DNA of 64,000 nt, from contig CAUBRZ010000005.1 in assembly GCA_958438515.1 (NCBI GenBank), positions 5,008 to 69,007 of the forward strand, in the 5' to 3' direction. A program made the translations under genes and the position numbers. The DNA is from an uncultured Clostridium sp. (GTDB taxonomy: Bacteria; Bacillota; Clostridia; TANB77; CAG-508). Below, in pieces: positions 63,923 to 64,000 of the stretch (positions are counted from its first letter, which is position 1; each line of letters opens with the position of its first letter). Under the pieces are notes generated by a model. That model did no database searches and had not been told where the DNA came from. It saw nothing but the letters and a program-made list of their open reading frames with translations.

Positions 63923-64000
63923 CTATAAATCATACTCCCACAAACTCAATTTACCTTTTGCCTCTATTGGCTCATCAAATACTTCTACACTTTCTAGCTG
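63923..64000 (-). CDS. C-terminal fragment of an unidentified gene
   Basis: The last 25 codons read VEVFDEPIEAKGKLSLWEYDL and stop at 63923-63925, just before the Spx/ArsC gene. The frame is open to the window edge. Too short to identify. Confidence 0.5.
   Translation of the reverse strand, partial: QLESVEVFDEPIEAKGKLSLWEYDL

Overview
The window is AT-rich, low-GC DNA from an anaerobic Gram-positive bacterium, most likely an uncultivated gut Clostridia lineage. The evidence is a 2-oxoacid:ferredoxin oxidoreductase operon, a dicluster ferredoxin, RicT, an LPxTG surface protein with a sortase, a division/cell-wall (dcw) cluster with a SpoVD-like penicillin-binding protein, and strong AGGAGG ribosome sites. 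No rRNA, intact tRNA or CRISPR array was found.

Layout. 1-15.7 kb is mostly on the minus strand: cysteine desulfurase (cut by the window edge), WG-repeat protein, CNNM/CBS protein, surface protein plus sortase, two-component system, MscS channel, RpoD, DnaG, a small alarmone synthetase, ProRS and ScpB. 15.8-19.3 kb (plus) holds a small lysine-rich protein and the four-subunit oxidoreductase. 19.4-26 kb holds a flippase-like membrane protein, ferredoxin, RicT, HolB, signal peptidase, two orphan small genes and a beta-helix surface protein. 26.3-41.7 kb is the dcw cluster (mraZ, rsmH, ftsL, PBP, pyrB, pyrI, murE, mraY, ftsW, murG, sensor kinase). 42-64 kb is accessory: a peptidase fragment next to a second serine recombinase, a Nudix-methyltransferase fusion, a small integrative element (tyrosine integrase, repressor, excisionase-like, primase-like and DUF927-like genes, adenine methylase), a type I restriction-modification locus with a candidate small RNA, a DUF6809 protein and an Spx/ArsC-like protein.

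Most striking observation. Twelve sites in ten genes (WG-repeat protein, dnaG, alarmone synthetase, oxidoreductase beta, sensor kinase twice, ftsW twice, mraY, PBP, peptidase fragment, serine recombinase) need a +1 shift, and every one lies exactly at an in-frame CGG codon followed by A or T. Reading the four bases CGGA/CGGT as one glycine restores the conserved protein each time. By my reading of both strands only one other in-frame CGG exists in the window (24164-24166, followed by G), in an orphan gene. CGG seems not to be used as an ordinary arginine codon. This suggests either genome-wide +1 recoding (quadruplet decoding) at CGG or a remarkably specific sequence artefact.

Second observation. 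The PBP gene is split by a 3,241-bp serine-recombinase element. A 10-bp direct repeat marks both junctions, inverted recombinase arms lie just inside them, and precise excision would restore the reading frame. This resembles developmentally excised skin-type elements.
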